The translations under genes and the position numbers were made by a program. From Oscillospiraceae bacterium (GTDB lineage Bacteria > Bacillota > Clostridia > Oscillospirales > Oscillospiraceae), in the NCBI GenBank assembly GCA_017409205.1, contig JAFQTF010000001.1, positions 1-37,736 of the forward strand: DNA of 37,736 nt, in the 5' to 3' direction. Every line of letters starts with the position of its first letter. The first letter of the stretch is position 1. The notes under the pieces are model-generated. The model saw only the letters and a program-made list of their open reading frames with translations. It was not told the origin of the DNA and ran no database searches. Positions 6,092-14,130 of this stretch are shown here, piece by piece.

Positions 6092-6568
6092 TTACTTTGC
6101 CAATTCCGCCAGGGTATTTCCGGCAATGCGGTAAACTGTCCAGTCTTTCATTGGTTCTGCCTTCAGGGACAGGTAGAAGTCGATGCTGGGCTGGTTCCGG
6201 TCCAGGCACCACCATTCCAGGCGTCCACAGCCCCGGTCCACAGCGATTTTTGCCAGCTGCTTTAGCAGGCCCTTGCCGTAGCCCCGGCCCCGGAATTCCG
6301 GCTTCACATACAGGTCCTCCAGATAGATGCCTGCCCGGCCCAGGAAGGTGGAGAAGTTATGGAAGAACAGGGCAAAGCCCACTTCCTGCCCATCTGCCAG
6401 GGCGAAGATTACCTCTGCCTTTTGTTTTTCAAAAATCCACTCCCGCAGCAGCGCCTCGGTGGCGACCACTTCATTCAGCATTTTTTCATACTCGGCCAGT
6501 TCCCGGATGAATTGGAGGATCAATCCCACATCAGCCTCTGTCGCAAAACGATATTTTATCTGATCCAT
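6092..6568 (-). CDS. GNAT N-acetyltransferase, diamine/thialysine type (158 aa)
   Basis: A single GNAT domain. The acetyl-CoA loop is FRGRGYGKGLL (about 93-103) after strand 4 (GIYLEDLYVKPE). The ending IDFYLSLKAEPMKDWTVYRI resembles spermidine/spermine or thialysine N-acetyltransferases (SSAT-like), so a polyamine or small amine is the likely acceptor. It is the third gene of a minus-strand set (flavodoxin, hydrolase, GNAT), four bases after the hydrolase stop, with AGGGG upstream of the ATG. Substrate assignment is by motif resemblance only. Confidence 0.85.
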   Translation of the reverse strand: MDQIKYRFATEADVGLILQFIRELAEYEKMLNEVVATEALLREWIFEKQKAEVIFALADGQEVGFALFFHNFSTFLGRAGIYLEDLYVKPEFRGRGYGKGLLKQLAKIAVDRGCGRLEWWCLDRNQPSIDFYLSLKAEPMKDWTVYRIAGNTLAELAK

Positions 6569-6572
6569 TGAC

Positions 6573-7367
6573 TTACCCCTTTATAAATTTTCGTAAATGC
6601 GCCATGGCAATGGCGTCGTGCTTTTTCCCAAAGCCGTGAGCACCGCCTTCAATGATGTGCAGCCTGGCATTGGGATAAGCCCGCTGTGCCTGCAGGGAAT
6701 AGTCCGGCTTTACGATGCTGTCCTTAGTGCCGTGGACGATCAGAACGGGCCCCTGGTAGGGCTTGATTTCCGCATAGGGATCCATATCGATCACATCGGC
6801 CACATAGCACCGTCCCAGCTTCATGGGACCGCAGTTCAGGCGTTCCGGGATATTCTTGGGGTCAAATTTGGCGAACATCATCCTGCCCGCCCGGGCATCG
6901 TCGGGGATGCACAGGGCCGGATAGAACAGCACCAGTTTACTCACCAGACCGGGATGCTTCGCAGCCACCAGCGCAGACACAAAGCCACCCTGGCTGCAGC
7001 CCATCAGAACAAGCTCCCTGCCGTTATAGGACAGGCGCTGAACATATTCGATGACCGCTTCCAGATCCTGCACCTCTGTCAGCACGGACATATCGGTGGT
7101 TGCGCCGTCGCTTTTGCCCCGCTTCGCCACACTGCCGCCGCAGAAGTCAAAGCAGTAAGCGCAATAGCCCATCCGGGCCAGCTCTTTGGCATACTGCCGC
7201 ACTGTAGCCTGCCATGCCATGAAGCCGTGACTGACAATGGCAACAGGAAGATTTTCACCTTCGGGGCGATACTCCGTGCCCCGGATGGTCAGGTTGCCCC
7301 GCTTGCATTCAAAGGTGGTTTCCGTGATGGGTTCCTGAAGTTTTCGTTTCTTTTGGGAATCAAACAT
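6573..7367 (-). CDS. Alpha/beta hydrolase (264 aa)
   Basis: A serine hydrolase of the acyl-esterase type. An N-terminal beta section (RGNLTIRGTEYRP) leads to SHGF, the oxyanion-hole region. The nucleophile elbow is GCSQGG (about 143-148). The acid is in HGTKDSIV and the base in GGAHGF. Family relatives include feruloyl/cinnamoyl esterases and other small acyl esterases. The ATG at 7367 is preferred, with GAGAG nine bases upstream; a GTG at 7376 is in frame. The gene begins 13 bases after the flavodoxin stop, so they are probably one transcript. Confidence 0.85.
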   Translation of the reverse strand: MFDSQKKRKLQEPITETTFECKRGNLTIRGTEYRPEGENLPVAIVSHGFMAWQATVRQYAKELARMGYCAYCFDFCGGSVAKRGKSDGATTDMSVLTEVQDLEAVIEYVQRLSYNGRELVLMGCSQGGFVSALVAAKHPGLVSKLVLFYPALCIPDDARAGRMMFAKFDPKNIPERLNCGPMKLGRCYVADVIDMDPYAEIKPYQGPVLIVHGTKDSIVKPDYSLQAQRAYPNARLHIIEGGAHGFGKKHDAIAMAHLRKFIKG

Positions 7368-7380
7368 TGTTATCACACTC

Positions 7381-7863
7381 TCAAATGTTCAGAGTATCCG
7401 TCCAGGCTTTGACAGAAGCAACGCTCTGTCTGCCATTGAGCAGCTTTCCTTCGGTGATTTCGGTATCGGCGGACACACTCACTTTCAGTTCCTCTGCGGT
7501 CTTGCCAAATTTGCTGCCGCCGGAGGTAGCGAAGAGAATGATCTTCTTGCCGGAGAAATCAGCGCTCTCCAGGAAGGTATTGATGATGGTGGGAGCCACA
7601 TACCACCAGATGGGGAAGCCCAGGAAGATCACATCATATTCAGCGATCTGCAGGTTGCTTTCCGCAATTTCCGGGCGAATGGATTTGTTGTTCATTTCCA
7701 CGCTGCTGCGGGACTTTCTGTTCATCCAGTTCAGGTCCGGGCGGGTGTAAGGCGTCTGCGGCCGGATTTCATGGATGTCTGCACCGAGGGCTTCTGCCAG
7801 CAGCTTCGCAGCTTTGGCAGTACGGCCTGTGGCAGAAAAATAGGCTACCAGTTTTTTGCTCAT
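7381..7863 (-). CDS. Flavodoxin family protein (160 aa)
   Basis: The N-terminus KLVAYFSATGRTAKAAKLLAE is the FMN phosphate-binding loop (residues 9-14 SATGRT). The aromatic segment FLGFPIWWYVAPTIINTFLE lines the flavin, and the sequence IILFATSGGSKFG is typical of flavodoxin_4-type proteins. It carries electrons or reduces quinone-like compounds in the cytoplasm; the partner is unknown. Start at 7863 is set by AGAGGAG eight bases upstream. It heads a likely operon with the hydrolase and GNAT genes. Confidence 0.9.
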   Translation of the reverse strand: MSKKLVAYFSATGRTAKAAKLLAEALGADIHEIRPQTPYTRPDLNWMNRKSRSSVEMNNKSIRPEIAESNLQIAEYDVIFLGFPIWWYVAPTIINTFLESADFSGKKIILFATSGGSKFGKTAEELKVSVSADTEITEGKLLNGRQSVASVKAWTDTLNI

Positions 7864-8137
7864 GTTTATTCTCCTCTCAATCCCGGGGGGATGTCGTCTG
7901 TGGGCACAATGAAGGCACCAGATCCCCTGCCTGCGTTGGAAGCGGCAGCGGGGGAGGCTGACCGCGCCATTATCATTCAGGAATGTGGAGGACGAACCGT
8001 TCATCTCCGCCCACCATCCCGGAACAAAGGTACAGTTTTGCCGCTGTAACCGGCATGTGCGGTTCGGCTGGAAAAAAGAAGCGCTCCTGTCTCTGGTCTG
8101 GCAGTATGACAGCGCAGTTACTCGGCAGAAAGAAGTG
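7864..8137. other. 274-base gap with an unexplained plus-strand reading frame
   Basis: Between two minus-strand genes there is no convincing gene. A plus-strand frame at 7985-8167 starts with GTG and reads PFISAHHPGTKVQFCRCNRH and on; the frame is open upstream to about 7960. Composition looks protein-like, with cysteines and aromatic residues, but there is no ribosome binding site and its end overlaps the XRE gene. It could be a decayed fragment. The minus-strand promoter of the flavodoxin should lie here, but I cannot point to it. Confidence 0.3.
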
Positions 8138-8719
8138 TCAGAAATGGAAGAATATTCTTCTCAATAAAAGAACGACCACCAAACCGACTGCGGCAGTCAG
8201 CGCTATCAGTACGGTAATCTGATAGGGCCGCTTGCCGATTTCCTGATGTTTCTCCAGCTCATCCAGCCGTTTTCCCTCCATGAAGGCAACGATCTCCTTG
8301 TAGGTGTGAATATCGTGGACTTTTTTGTACTTCTCAATACGCCATCCCCACCATATGGCAGCGCCGCTCCATAAGAGCCAAATCACAATTCCCCATTCCT
8401 TGAGATACCGCAGTAAAGGCATCGGCAGAACGATCATACCCACAAGGAAAATCGTATAAATTCGGCTATCCCTTCTGAAGATTCGGATATCTTCCGCTTT
8501 GATTTCATCTTTCATTTGCTCCAGATCTCCTTTCACAAGAATGTCCAGAGAAACGCCAAACACGCTGCTCAGAAGCACCAGACTGCGAATATCCGGGTAG
8601 TTCCGGTCATTCTCCCAGTTTGAGATCGTCTGCCGGGTCACATATACCATGTCCGCCAGATCATCCTGGGATAGTTTCCGTTCTGTGCGATATTTTCTGA
8701 TCTGCTTTCCGATTTCCAT
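8138..8719 (-). CDS. XRE-family HTH protein with C-terminal membrane segments (193 aa)
   Basis: Residues 1-65 are a Cro/C1-type helix-turn-helix (IRKYRTERKLSQDDLADMVYVTRQTISNWENDRNYPDI). Two hydrophobic segments at about 90-125 and one at about 165-188 follow, with a charged stretch between. The layout is a smaller version of the protein at 2037-3044. The start at 8719 follows AGGAGGG. A 7-bp inverted repeat, TTTGACA/TGTCAAA (8778-8807), lies upstream and may be its operator. Target genes and signal are unknown. Confidence 0.85.
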   Translation of the reverse strand: MEIGKQIRKYRTERKLSQDDLADMVYVTRQTISNWENDRNYPDIRSLVLLSSVFGVSLDILVKGDLEQMKDEIKAEDIRIFRRDSRIYTIFLVGMIVLPMPLLRYLKEWGIVIWLLWSGAAIWWGWRIEKYKKVHDIHTYKEIVAFMEGKRLDELEKHQEIGKRPYQITVLIALTAAVGLVVVLLLRRIFFHF

Positions 8720-8777
8720 TTGGCATCCCTCCTGGGGTCATCTTAATCCGGAGACTGACACTTCGCAATCAAAGGTC

Positions 8778-8807
8778 TTTGACAGCGGGGACTTGCGGGG
8801 TGTCAAA
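8778..8807. promoter_or_regulatory. Inverted repeat upstream of XRE gene, possible operator
   Basis: TTTGACA (8778-8784) and TGTCAAA (8801-8807) are perfect complements separated by 16 bases. Neither arm has a suitably placed -10, so they are not simply -35 elements. It lies 59-88 bases upstream of the minus-strand XRE gene. Confidence 0.35.
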
Positions 8808-8829
8808 AGTGTTTTACACCGGTTTTTCG

Positions 8830-9417
8830 TCAGTTTGAATCCTGATCGATCAGATATGCCCGGCAGGGGGCGCCATCGGCGCCACCCAGATTCAGGGGAG
8901 CAGCGCTGAGGAAATAAAAGCCCTCGGGGACATCCTGCAGGACGATGCCCTCCAGGAGTGCGATCCCCCGGCCCAGCAGGATCAGATGCACCTGCATGGG
9001 GGCATCCTCCGGCCCTACGGTCTGGCCTTCGCAGCCAAGAAGCCGGATACCGGAGGCGGCAAAGACCTCTGCAGCCTCCGCGGTGACGGTGGCCTTACCG
9101 GCGATCAGGAGCCGCGGCCGGCCTCCGGCGCTTTCCAGAATATGGCAGGCGTCGGTGGCAGTCAGTTCCCCCTGCCGGCGGGCAACAAAGCAATCCCCCA
9201 CAAAGGTCTGGAGATCCATCTGATCCACGGTTTTCCCCTTGGGAAGAAAATGGAAGGGAGCATCGATATGGGTGCCGTTGTGTGCGCACATGGAAAAGAC
9301 ACTCAGATTGTAAAGATCCCCGGCTTCCGTGGCGCACAGCACCTGCTTTTCCGGTGCCGGATCGCCGGGATAGACGGCGCAGGAAAAGACTTCCTGACTG
9401 ATATCGTAAATCTTCAT
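8830..9417 (-). CDS. Cyclase family protein, kynurenine-formamidase-like metal hydrolase (195 aa)
   Basis: The metal-binding signature H-N-GTH-I-D-APFH is at residues 46-56 (His46, His50, Asp52, His56), as in bacterial kynurenine formamidase KynB and related metal-dependent cyclases/amidohydrolases. The C-terminal NLGGADGAPCRAYLI is also typical. Length fits the family (about 200 residues). No other kynurenine-pathway gene is nearby, so the real substrate may be a different amide or cyclic compound. The stop lies about 110 bases before the XRE gene on the same strand. Confidence 0.85.
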   Translation of the reverse strand: MKIYDISQEVFSCAVYPGDPAPEKQVLCATEAGDLYNLSVFSMCAHNGTHIDAPFHFLPKGKTVDQMDLQTFVGDCFVARRQGELTATDACHILESAGGRPRLLIAGKATVTAEAAEVFAASGIRLLGCEGQTVGPEDAPMQVHLILLGRGIALLEGIVLQDVPEGFYFLSAAPLNLGGADGAPCRAYLIDQDSN

Positions 9418-9498
9418 GGGGGTACTCCTTACAGATTTTCTTTTATTTTACCGATAGAAGAAGCCTGTGTAAACAAAAAGTTTTGCAGGGCATTATTC

Positions 9499-9527
9499 TT
9501 GCATCCTGTCGGCTTGTGTATTATAAT
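9499..9527 (+). promoter_or_regulatory. Promoter of PPOx-like gene
   Basis: TTGCAT (9499-9504), a 17-base spacer, TATAAT (9522-9527). Confidence 0.75.
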
Positions 9528-9566
9528 GGCGTCAAATCAATTTCAGAATAACAGGAGGTCAAAACC

Positions 9567-9959
9567 ATGGAACGTGTATGCAAATTTTTGAAGGACGCCG
9601 GTGTTTACTATCTGGCAACGGTGGAAGGGGATCAGCCCCGGGTGCGTCCTTTCGGTACTGCCCACATTTTTGAAGGAAAGCTCTATATTCAGACCGGCAA
9701 GGTAAAGCCCACCTCCCGTCAGCTGAAGGCCAATCCTAAGGCGGAGATCTGCGCCTTCCACAATGGCACCTGGGTCCGCATTGCGGGAGAACTGATCGAG
9801 GATGACCGGGTGGAGGCCAAGAAGTCTATGCTGGATGCTTATCCCAATTTGCGGGGTATGTATGATGAGAACGATGGCAATACCCAGGTCCTGTATTTCC
9901 AGAATGCAGTGGCGACGTTCTCTTCCTTTACCGCAGCTCCGGAGATCGTGAAATTCTGA
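9567..9959 (+). CDS. Pyridoxamine 5'-phosphate oxidase-like FMN-binding protein (130 aa)
   Basis: A split beta-barrel protein: YYLATVEGDQPRVRPFGT (about 14-31), KLYIQTGKVKPTSRQLKANPKAEICAF, then WVRIAGEL and ALF-type ends. These are hallmarks of the small PPOx-like family, which binds FMN or F420 and reduces small molecules; true PdxH function is unlikely for this short form. AGGAGG lies nine bases before the ATG. It is a single-gene unit between a promoter (9499) and a hairpin (9968). Confidence 0.85.
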   Translation: MERVCKFLKDAGVYYLATVEGDQPRVRPFGTAHIFEGKLYIQTGKVKPTSRQLKANPKAEICAFHNGTWVRIAGELIEDDRVEAKKSMLDAYPNLRGMYDENDGNTQVLYFQNAVATFSSFTAAPEIVKF

Positions 9960-9967
9960 AAATGACA

Positions 9968-9996
9968 AAAGAGGAAGTGCCCGGCACTTCCTCTTT
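9968..9996. terminator. Bidirectional terminator hairpin
   Basis: AAAGAGGAAGTGC (9968-9980), loop CCG, perfect complement 9984-9996. It lies between the convergent PPOx-like and nitroreductase genes. Confidence 0.75.
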
Positions 9997-10023
9997 GACA
10001 TTTATGGGCAGGGCGAGGCGCAA

Positions 10024-10713
10024 TTACAGCGTGACGCTGCCGATATAGACATGATCTGGCAGCTTTTGCGGTGTTTCCACACGTAAAAACCGGAAGGAAG
10101 CTTCATTTGCCACATACAGGTGGGCCAAAGCAATACCGATATCCAGCCGGGAACCCTTCTTCGCGCAGTACAAATGGATGGTATTGCCTTCATGGGTGAA
10201 AAACCATGGCTGACTGTTGACAGCAGAGGGGGCCAGCCGGGCAGGCTCCAGCCCGGGATCAGACATGTCGGTGATCTGCTCCATGGATTTGCGTTTGAAT
10301 CCCTTCAAATCATGGCGCAGCTGGGAGCCCTTGGGATGTCCGAAAGCCAGCATAATGACAAATTTCATATCTGCTACCCCGGGGGCGGTTTTGGGATTCA
10401 TCCGGCCCATGCCCAGCCAGCAGACACCCAGCCCCAGGGTCTGTAAATACAGATCCATCTGCTGGAACAGAAAACCAATGTTTTCCAGGTAGCCTTCGGT
10501 TTCTTCGGAATAGATGGCGATGACCTGGGGGGTGGTCCAGGGGCAGATGCACTTGACCTGACTCCGGGGGACAATGTCCATCCGGACCTTGATCTCCGGA
10601 TACAGGGGCTTCGGCTCAAAGGACAGGATCTTTTCGATCATTTCGGCATCCACCGGCTTGCCCGTAAAGCTCCGGCAGGACTTGCGGTGATAAATCATTT
10701 CCTTCAGAGTCAT
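10024..10713 (-). CDS. Nitroreductase family protein, TM1586-like (229 aa)
   Basis: The N-terminus LKEMIYHRKSCRSFTGKPVD carries the RxS/R FMN-phosphate motif of nitroreductases. It continues with a full-length double domain, including LGLGVCWLGMGRMNP and LAPSAVNSQPWFF, and matches the TM1586-type nitroreductase layout. It probably binds FMN and reduces nitro or quinone compounds with NAD(P)H; the physiological substrate is unknown. The ATG at 10713 is set by AGGAGG eight bases upstream and lies four bases after the stop of the hydrolase gene, so the two are co-transcribed. Longer in-frame starts run through the hydrolase gene and are rejected. Confidence 0.85.
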   Translation of the reverse strand: MTLKEMIYHRKSCRSFTGKPVDAEMIEKILSFEPKPLYPEIKVRMDIVPRSQVKCICPWTTPQVIAIYSEETEGYLENIGFLFQQMDLYLQTLGLGVCWLGMGRMNPKTAPGVADMKFVIMLAFGHPKGSQLRHDLKGFKRKSMEQITDMSDPGLEPARLAPSAVNSQPWFFTHEGNTIHLYCAKKGSRLDIGIALAHLYVANEASFRFLRVETPQKLPDHVYIGSVTL

Positions 10714-10717
10714 AAAG

Positions 10718-11461
10718 TTACCTCCTGATCCAATCTGTGAGCATCCGGGTGTACCGTTCCGGATGGTTGATGCTGAGATCTCCATGGCGCAGACCGGGAA
10801 GGATCTCCATACTGCTTCCCGGGATCGCCTTGTGCAGCGCCTTTGCGGAGTCCCGGATGGACGTTTGTTCCCGGGAGCCTGCCACGATCTTGACAACGGC
10901 TGTTGTTTTTGAAAGAGCGGGCTTGATGGCATACAGGCTGTTGGCCTTCAGGAAGGCGATCATATCCTCTTTGCGGATTTTGCAGGTATCCCGGAAATAA
11001 TCCTGGAACAATGCTTCTGGAATTCCCAGATAGGCGGCCTGCAATTTGGCAAACCACTTCTGCCGGACAAGTCCATAGCTCATGCCAAAAGCAGGGCCGA
11101 TCAGTGCGGCAGTCAGTTTCATGGGCTTGACGAGCGTGCTTTCAAGCAGGGCATAACGACAGATATCAGGCCGCTGGGACAGCATCTCCACGGCGATCTG
11201 CCCGCCCAGAGACAGGCCGGCGATGGCGAGAATTTGTCCGCCCCAATGACTGTCGATATAGTCGATGATGCGTGCGGCATTGTCTTCGATGGTGGTGAAG
11301 GGGGCGTCGCTGCCGGCATGACCATCCAGTACCGGCAGAACCACATGGTGTTCCTCTGACAGAGCCTGAGCAGCGGCGCCATAATTCCACCAGGACAGCC
11401 CGCCGCCGTGGAGCAGCAGGATGATTTCCGGGTGCTGCTGTCCAAATTCCATTACAGTCAT
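10718..11461 (-). CDS. Alpha/beta hydrolase (247 aa)
   Basis: A compact alpha/beta hydrolase. HGGG is at residues 18-21, the nucleophile elbow GLSLGG at 82-87 (Ser84), and a late His occurs in GLRHGDLS (about 226). The acid is probably in the region VAGSREQTS, where the usual Asp is not obvious. It lacks a signal peptide. GAGGTGATC precedes the ATG by two bases after the consensus core. It heads an operon with the nitroreductase gene. Substrate unknown. Confidence 0.85.
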   Translation of the reverse strand: MTVMEFGQQHPEIILLLHGGGLSWWNYGAAAQALSEEHHVVLPVLDGHAGSDAPFTTIEDNAARIIDYIDSHWGGQILAIAGLSLGGQIAVEMLSQRPDICRYALLESTLVKPMKLTAALIGPAFGMSYGLVRQKWFAKLQAAYLGIPEALFQDYFRDTCKIRKEDMIAFLKANSLYAIKPALSKTTAVVKIVAGSREQTSIRDSAKALHKAIPGSSMEILPGLRHGDLSINHPERYTRMLTDWIRR

Positions 11462-11503
11462 GGGATCACCTCACATTTCCTTCCGGGATGGGTTCCTGAT
11501 TTA

Positions 11504-11531
11504 ATTGTATCATAGATATTGCAATGCGCAA
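11504..11531 (-). promoter_or_regulatory. Promoter of hydrolase-nitroreductase operon
   Basis: On the minus strand TTGCGC (11531-11526), a 16-base spacer, TACAAT (11509-11504). Confidence 0.55.
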
Positions 11532-11567
11532 TCCTGATTTTGGAAGTTTTCCGGCGAAACAGGCTTT

Positions 11568-12182
11568 TTATTCTGCGTCATCGGGCTGCTGGCCATCGTG
11601 GGGCAGCCATTTGCACTCCGTCAGGCTGAGGTCTGTGAATACCGCCCGGAAGGAGGAATCCTCGGGGGAACAGGCGTAGATGCCAAACCGGATGGCTCCG
11701 GCACCTTCCCACAGGTGGCAGATGCGCATCTGGCGGAAGGAAACACCGTCTTCGGAACATTCGATGCAGTAGTCGCTTCTGCGGCGGCTCAGGCGATACC
11801 ACATGGTTTTTACTGTGGCAGGAATGTCAGTGGTGGCCCAGTCGGAGTAGCCGTGGTTGGTGACCACGCTGCCCAGCCGCTGAAAGTGTTCATTTTCATA
11901 TTCCACAGAGCCTTTCAGCCAGTTGTCGCTGTTTAGGTAAAGGACGATTCCGCACTGGTCGAACCGGTGATGGCTGCCGGAAAAATCGGTCTTCACTGTG
12001 AAGGAAAAGAATTCTTCATCGGTTTCCAGCTGCAGTACCGGGGCATTGTCATTGCGGAAGCCGTAGTAGGTGCGCTGCCACAGGTCGGTGTGTGGCTCTG
12101 TTTCGATGACGATGCGCGCATCGGCAAGGGAGAAGATCTTCGGGGGTCTGGTCCAGACCAGACGGGCGATATCAAAAGACAT
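11568..12182 (-). CDS. DUF1349 protein, concanavalin-like fold (204 aa)
   Basis: The sequence matches DUF1349 (relatives of yeast YMR315-type and bacterial regulators of carbohydrate context). Marks are FSFTVKTDFSGSHHRFDQCGIVLYLNSDNWLKGSVEYEN in the middle and a C-terminal beta-rich section. The fold resembles concanavalin-A/laminin-G lectins, so carbohydrate binding is possible, but no catalytic residues are assigned. No secretion signal is present. AAGGAGG precedes the ATG. It stands alone between two minus-strand units. The functional inference is weak; the family call is good. Confidence 0.8.
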   Translation of the reverse strand: MSFDIARLVWTRPPKIFSLADARIVIETEPHTDLWQRTYYGFRNDNAPVLQLETDEEFFSFTVKTDFSGSHHRFDQCGIVLYLNSDNWLKGSVEYENEHFQRLGSVVTNHGYSDWATTDIPATVKTMWYRLSRRRSDYCIECSEDGVSFRQMRICHLWEGAGAIRFGIYACSPEDSSFRAVFTDLSLTECKWLPHDGQQPDDAE

Positions 12183-12266
12183 AATGGATGGCCTCCTTTT
12201 TTAAAGTAATCTTAGCAGAGACAAAGGGGATTTGCAAGGAGGAAAGACTGTGCGGCAATAAGTGCA

Positions 12267-12294
12267 AAAAACGGGAGCGGATGCTCCCGTTTTT
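12267..12294 (-). terminator. Terminator of symporter-acylphosphatase operon
   Basis: A 12-bp stem, AAAAACGGGAGC (12267-12278)/12283-12294 with loop GGAT, lies directly after the minus-strand stop at 12297 and has a T-run on that strand. Confidence 0.85.
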
Positions 12295-12296
12295 CG

Positions 12297-12650
12297 TTAT
12301 CGGTAATCGAAACCGGACTCGCCGGGGACAGGGGGAAGCTGCCGGATCGTCTTTTCTGTAATGTCGATCCGGGGGATGGCTTCCAGGGCAGAGATCAGAT
12401 ACCGGATCCGGTTTTCCGGCCCCTGCAGCTGCGTCAGAACAGTGCCGTCCGGCAGGTTTTCGCACCAGCCGGTGAGGCCAAGGCGCATTGCCAGTTCCAT
12501 GGTTTCATAACGGAAACCCACACCCTGAACCCTGCCGGAGAAGGTGATCTGCCAGCGGCAGAGGGTATCCTCCGGGAAATCCGGCAGCGGAACCGGAGCC
12601 TGATCCAGCAAAAACTGCTCCCACAGAGCTTTCAGTCGTTTCAGGATCAT
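12297..12650 (-). CDS. Acylphosphatase-domain protein (117 aa)
   Basis: Residues 31-117 are an acylphosphatase domain: GRVQGVGFRYETM holds the catalytic Arg47 and GWCENLPDGTV the catalytic Asn65. It would hydrolyse carboxyl-phosphate bonds such as acetyl phosphate. A 30-residue N-terminal helix-like extension (MILKRLKALWEQFLLDQ) is extra to the usual 90-residue enzyme. The ATG at 12650 overlaps the TGA of the symporter gene (ATGA), giving translational coupling. Why it is paired with a sugar transporter is not known. Confidence 0.85.
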   Translation of the reverse strand: MILKRLKALWEQFLLDQAPVPLPDFPEDTLCRWQITFSGRVQGVGFRYETMELAMRLGLTGWCENLPDGTVLTQLQGPENRIRYLISALEAIPRIDITEKTIRQLPPVPGESGFDYR

Positions 12651-14035
12651 GACTGACCTTCCCTTGCGCGGCTCCAGCTGTGCATCTTCTCCCGAACCTC
12701 CGGGGTGATATCCCAGACAAACCGGAAGACGATCCAGCTGCCCAGTGCGCACAGGGCCGGGAACAGCAGGCACAGCACCTTGATGCCCAGAATGGTGGCG
12801 GGGGTTTGGACAGCGGCAGCTACATTGTAGCCGATGAGCCCCAGCACGGCCACGCCGAAGGAGGCACCCAGCCCCTGTCCCAGACGGCGGAGCATATTGA
12901 AGGTGCCGTTGATGGAGCCCTCTGTCCGCTTGCCGGTGAGATATTCGTTGTACTCAATGGCTTCGCTGAGCATACCCCACTGCATCATATTGCTCAGGCC
13001 CGAAATGCCGCCGGCCAGAGCCGTGAGGATCATGTGTACCCATACGTGGATGGGGGTGAAGATATGCAGGGCAAACAGCAGTACGTACAGCCCGAAGCCC
13101 AGCAGCAGACTGCCGTGGAGCACCTTCTGGGTGCCCATTTTCCGGGAGAGCTTGGGAACGGCAGACATACATACCAGACTGACAGGCATGGTCAGGATGG
13201 AGCCCATGCTCATCAGGGCGATGCTGCCCAGCACATCGGCATACATATAGGTACTGAGGCTGCCGCCTACGCTCATAAGGATGCCCTGAAGCATACCATG
13301 GATGCACAGCGCCACAAAGGCCCGGTTTTTCCGGAAAACTTCCAGAATATCCGTGGCCCGGATGGGTGCGGCATTTGTGGTTTGGAAGGAGGTGTTCCGT
13401 TCTTCAGTGAAGGTGTAGTACAGCATCAGGGCGATGAAGCCGCCCACCGCGCAGACCGTGACGCCAAGACCATAGCCCAGGGCCGGGTTCTTTTCGAAGG
13501 AGGAGATGATCAGGGGGAAGGCTACCTGGATACCGATGTTGCTGATCATGGCGCCGATGCCCCGGGCGGAGGAAAGGTCAGCCCGCTCGGTGTCGGTTTT
13601 TGCCATGGCGGACAGCAGACCGCCCAGAGCGATGCTGTGGATGGCATAGAACAGCTCATACATCAGATAGGTCACAAAGGCTACCACCAGCCGGGAGGCA
13701 CCGGTGACCCAGCCCGGGGCGGTGAACACCAGAATGGCGCTGATGGACAGCAGCGGCGATATCCGCAGGATCCAGGGACGGAATTTGCCCTGGGGATGGC
13801 GGCTCCGGGCAAAGGATTTGTCCAGCATTACGCCCACGATGGGGTTGCTGACCGCGTCGAAGATCTTCCAGATCAGGGTCATGGCGGCAATGATGGCGGT
13901 GTCGATGAGAGCTACATTGACATAATACCGGGTGGTGAAGGCTGTCATCAGGGAGAAGGTCATGCAGCCGCCGAAGTCACCCAGAGCATAGCCGATGCGG
14001 TGACGGACGGTGAGGGGAGAATTGGGATGGGACAT
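12647..14035 (-). CDS. GPH-type (MelB-like) sugar:cation symporter, MFS (462 aa)
   Basis: About twelve hydrophobic segments and the glycoside-pentoside-hexuronide signature region: YALGDFGG near residue 16, then IWKIFDAVSNPIVGVMLDKS (about 55-75) and GKFRPWI (about 83-89), all typical of MelB/XylP-type carriers. It should import a glycoside or uronide with Na+ or H+ across the cytoplasmic membrane. GGAGG precedes the ATG at 14035. It is divergent from a CRP-like regulator gene; the perfect palindrome at 14093-14108 lies at about -41.5 relative to a plausible start, so activation by that regulator is likely. Confidence 0.9.
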   Translation of the reverse strand: MSHPNSPLTVRHRIGYALGDFGGCMTFSLMTAFTTRYYVNVALIDTAIIAAMTLIWKIFDAVSNPIVGVMLDKSFARSRHPQGKFRPWILRISPLLSISAILVFTAPGWVTGASRLVVAFVTYLMYELFYAIHSIALGGLLSAMAKTDTERADLSSARGIGAMISNIGIQVAFPLIISSFEKNPALGYGLGVTVCAVGGFIALMLYYTFTEERNTSFQTTNAAPIRATDILEVFRKNRAFVALCIHGMLQGILMSVGGSLSTYMYADVLGSIALMSMGSILTMPVSLVCMSAVPKLSRKMGTQKVLHGSLLLGFGLYVLLFALHIFTPIHVWVHMILTALAGGISGLSNMMQWGMLSEAIEYNEYLTGKRTEGSINGTFNMLRRLGQGLGASFGVAVLGLIGYNVAAAVQTPATILGIKVLCLLFPALCALGSWIVFRFVWDITPEVREKMHSWSRAREGQS

Positions 14036-14064
14036 GGAAACGCCTCCGAAAAATAATTTGATCC

Positions 14065-14108
14065 TATCTTATCAGAGCGGCTTGCATTTTGCTGTGACAT
14101 GTGTCACA
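14065..14108. promoter_or_regulatory. CRP/FNR-type operator and symporter promoter
   Basis: TGTGACATGTGTCACA (14093-14108) is a perfect TGTGA-N6-TCACA site. On the minus strand a -10 (TAAGAT, 14071-14066) puts the operator centre about 41 bases before the expected start, the class II activation position. On the plus strand the site would lie between weak -35 and -10 elements of the regulator gene, suiting autorepression. Confidence 0.75.
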
Positions 14109-14130
14109 ATAAAAAGAAAAAGGTGGTTTT

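Noticed and set aside
8040..8075. Group II intron domain V-like bases (GCATGTGCGGTTCGG)
   Set aside because: No complementary 5' half of domain V and no maturase or intron end nearby.
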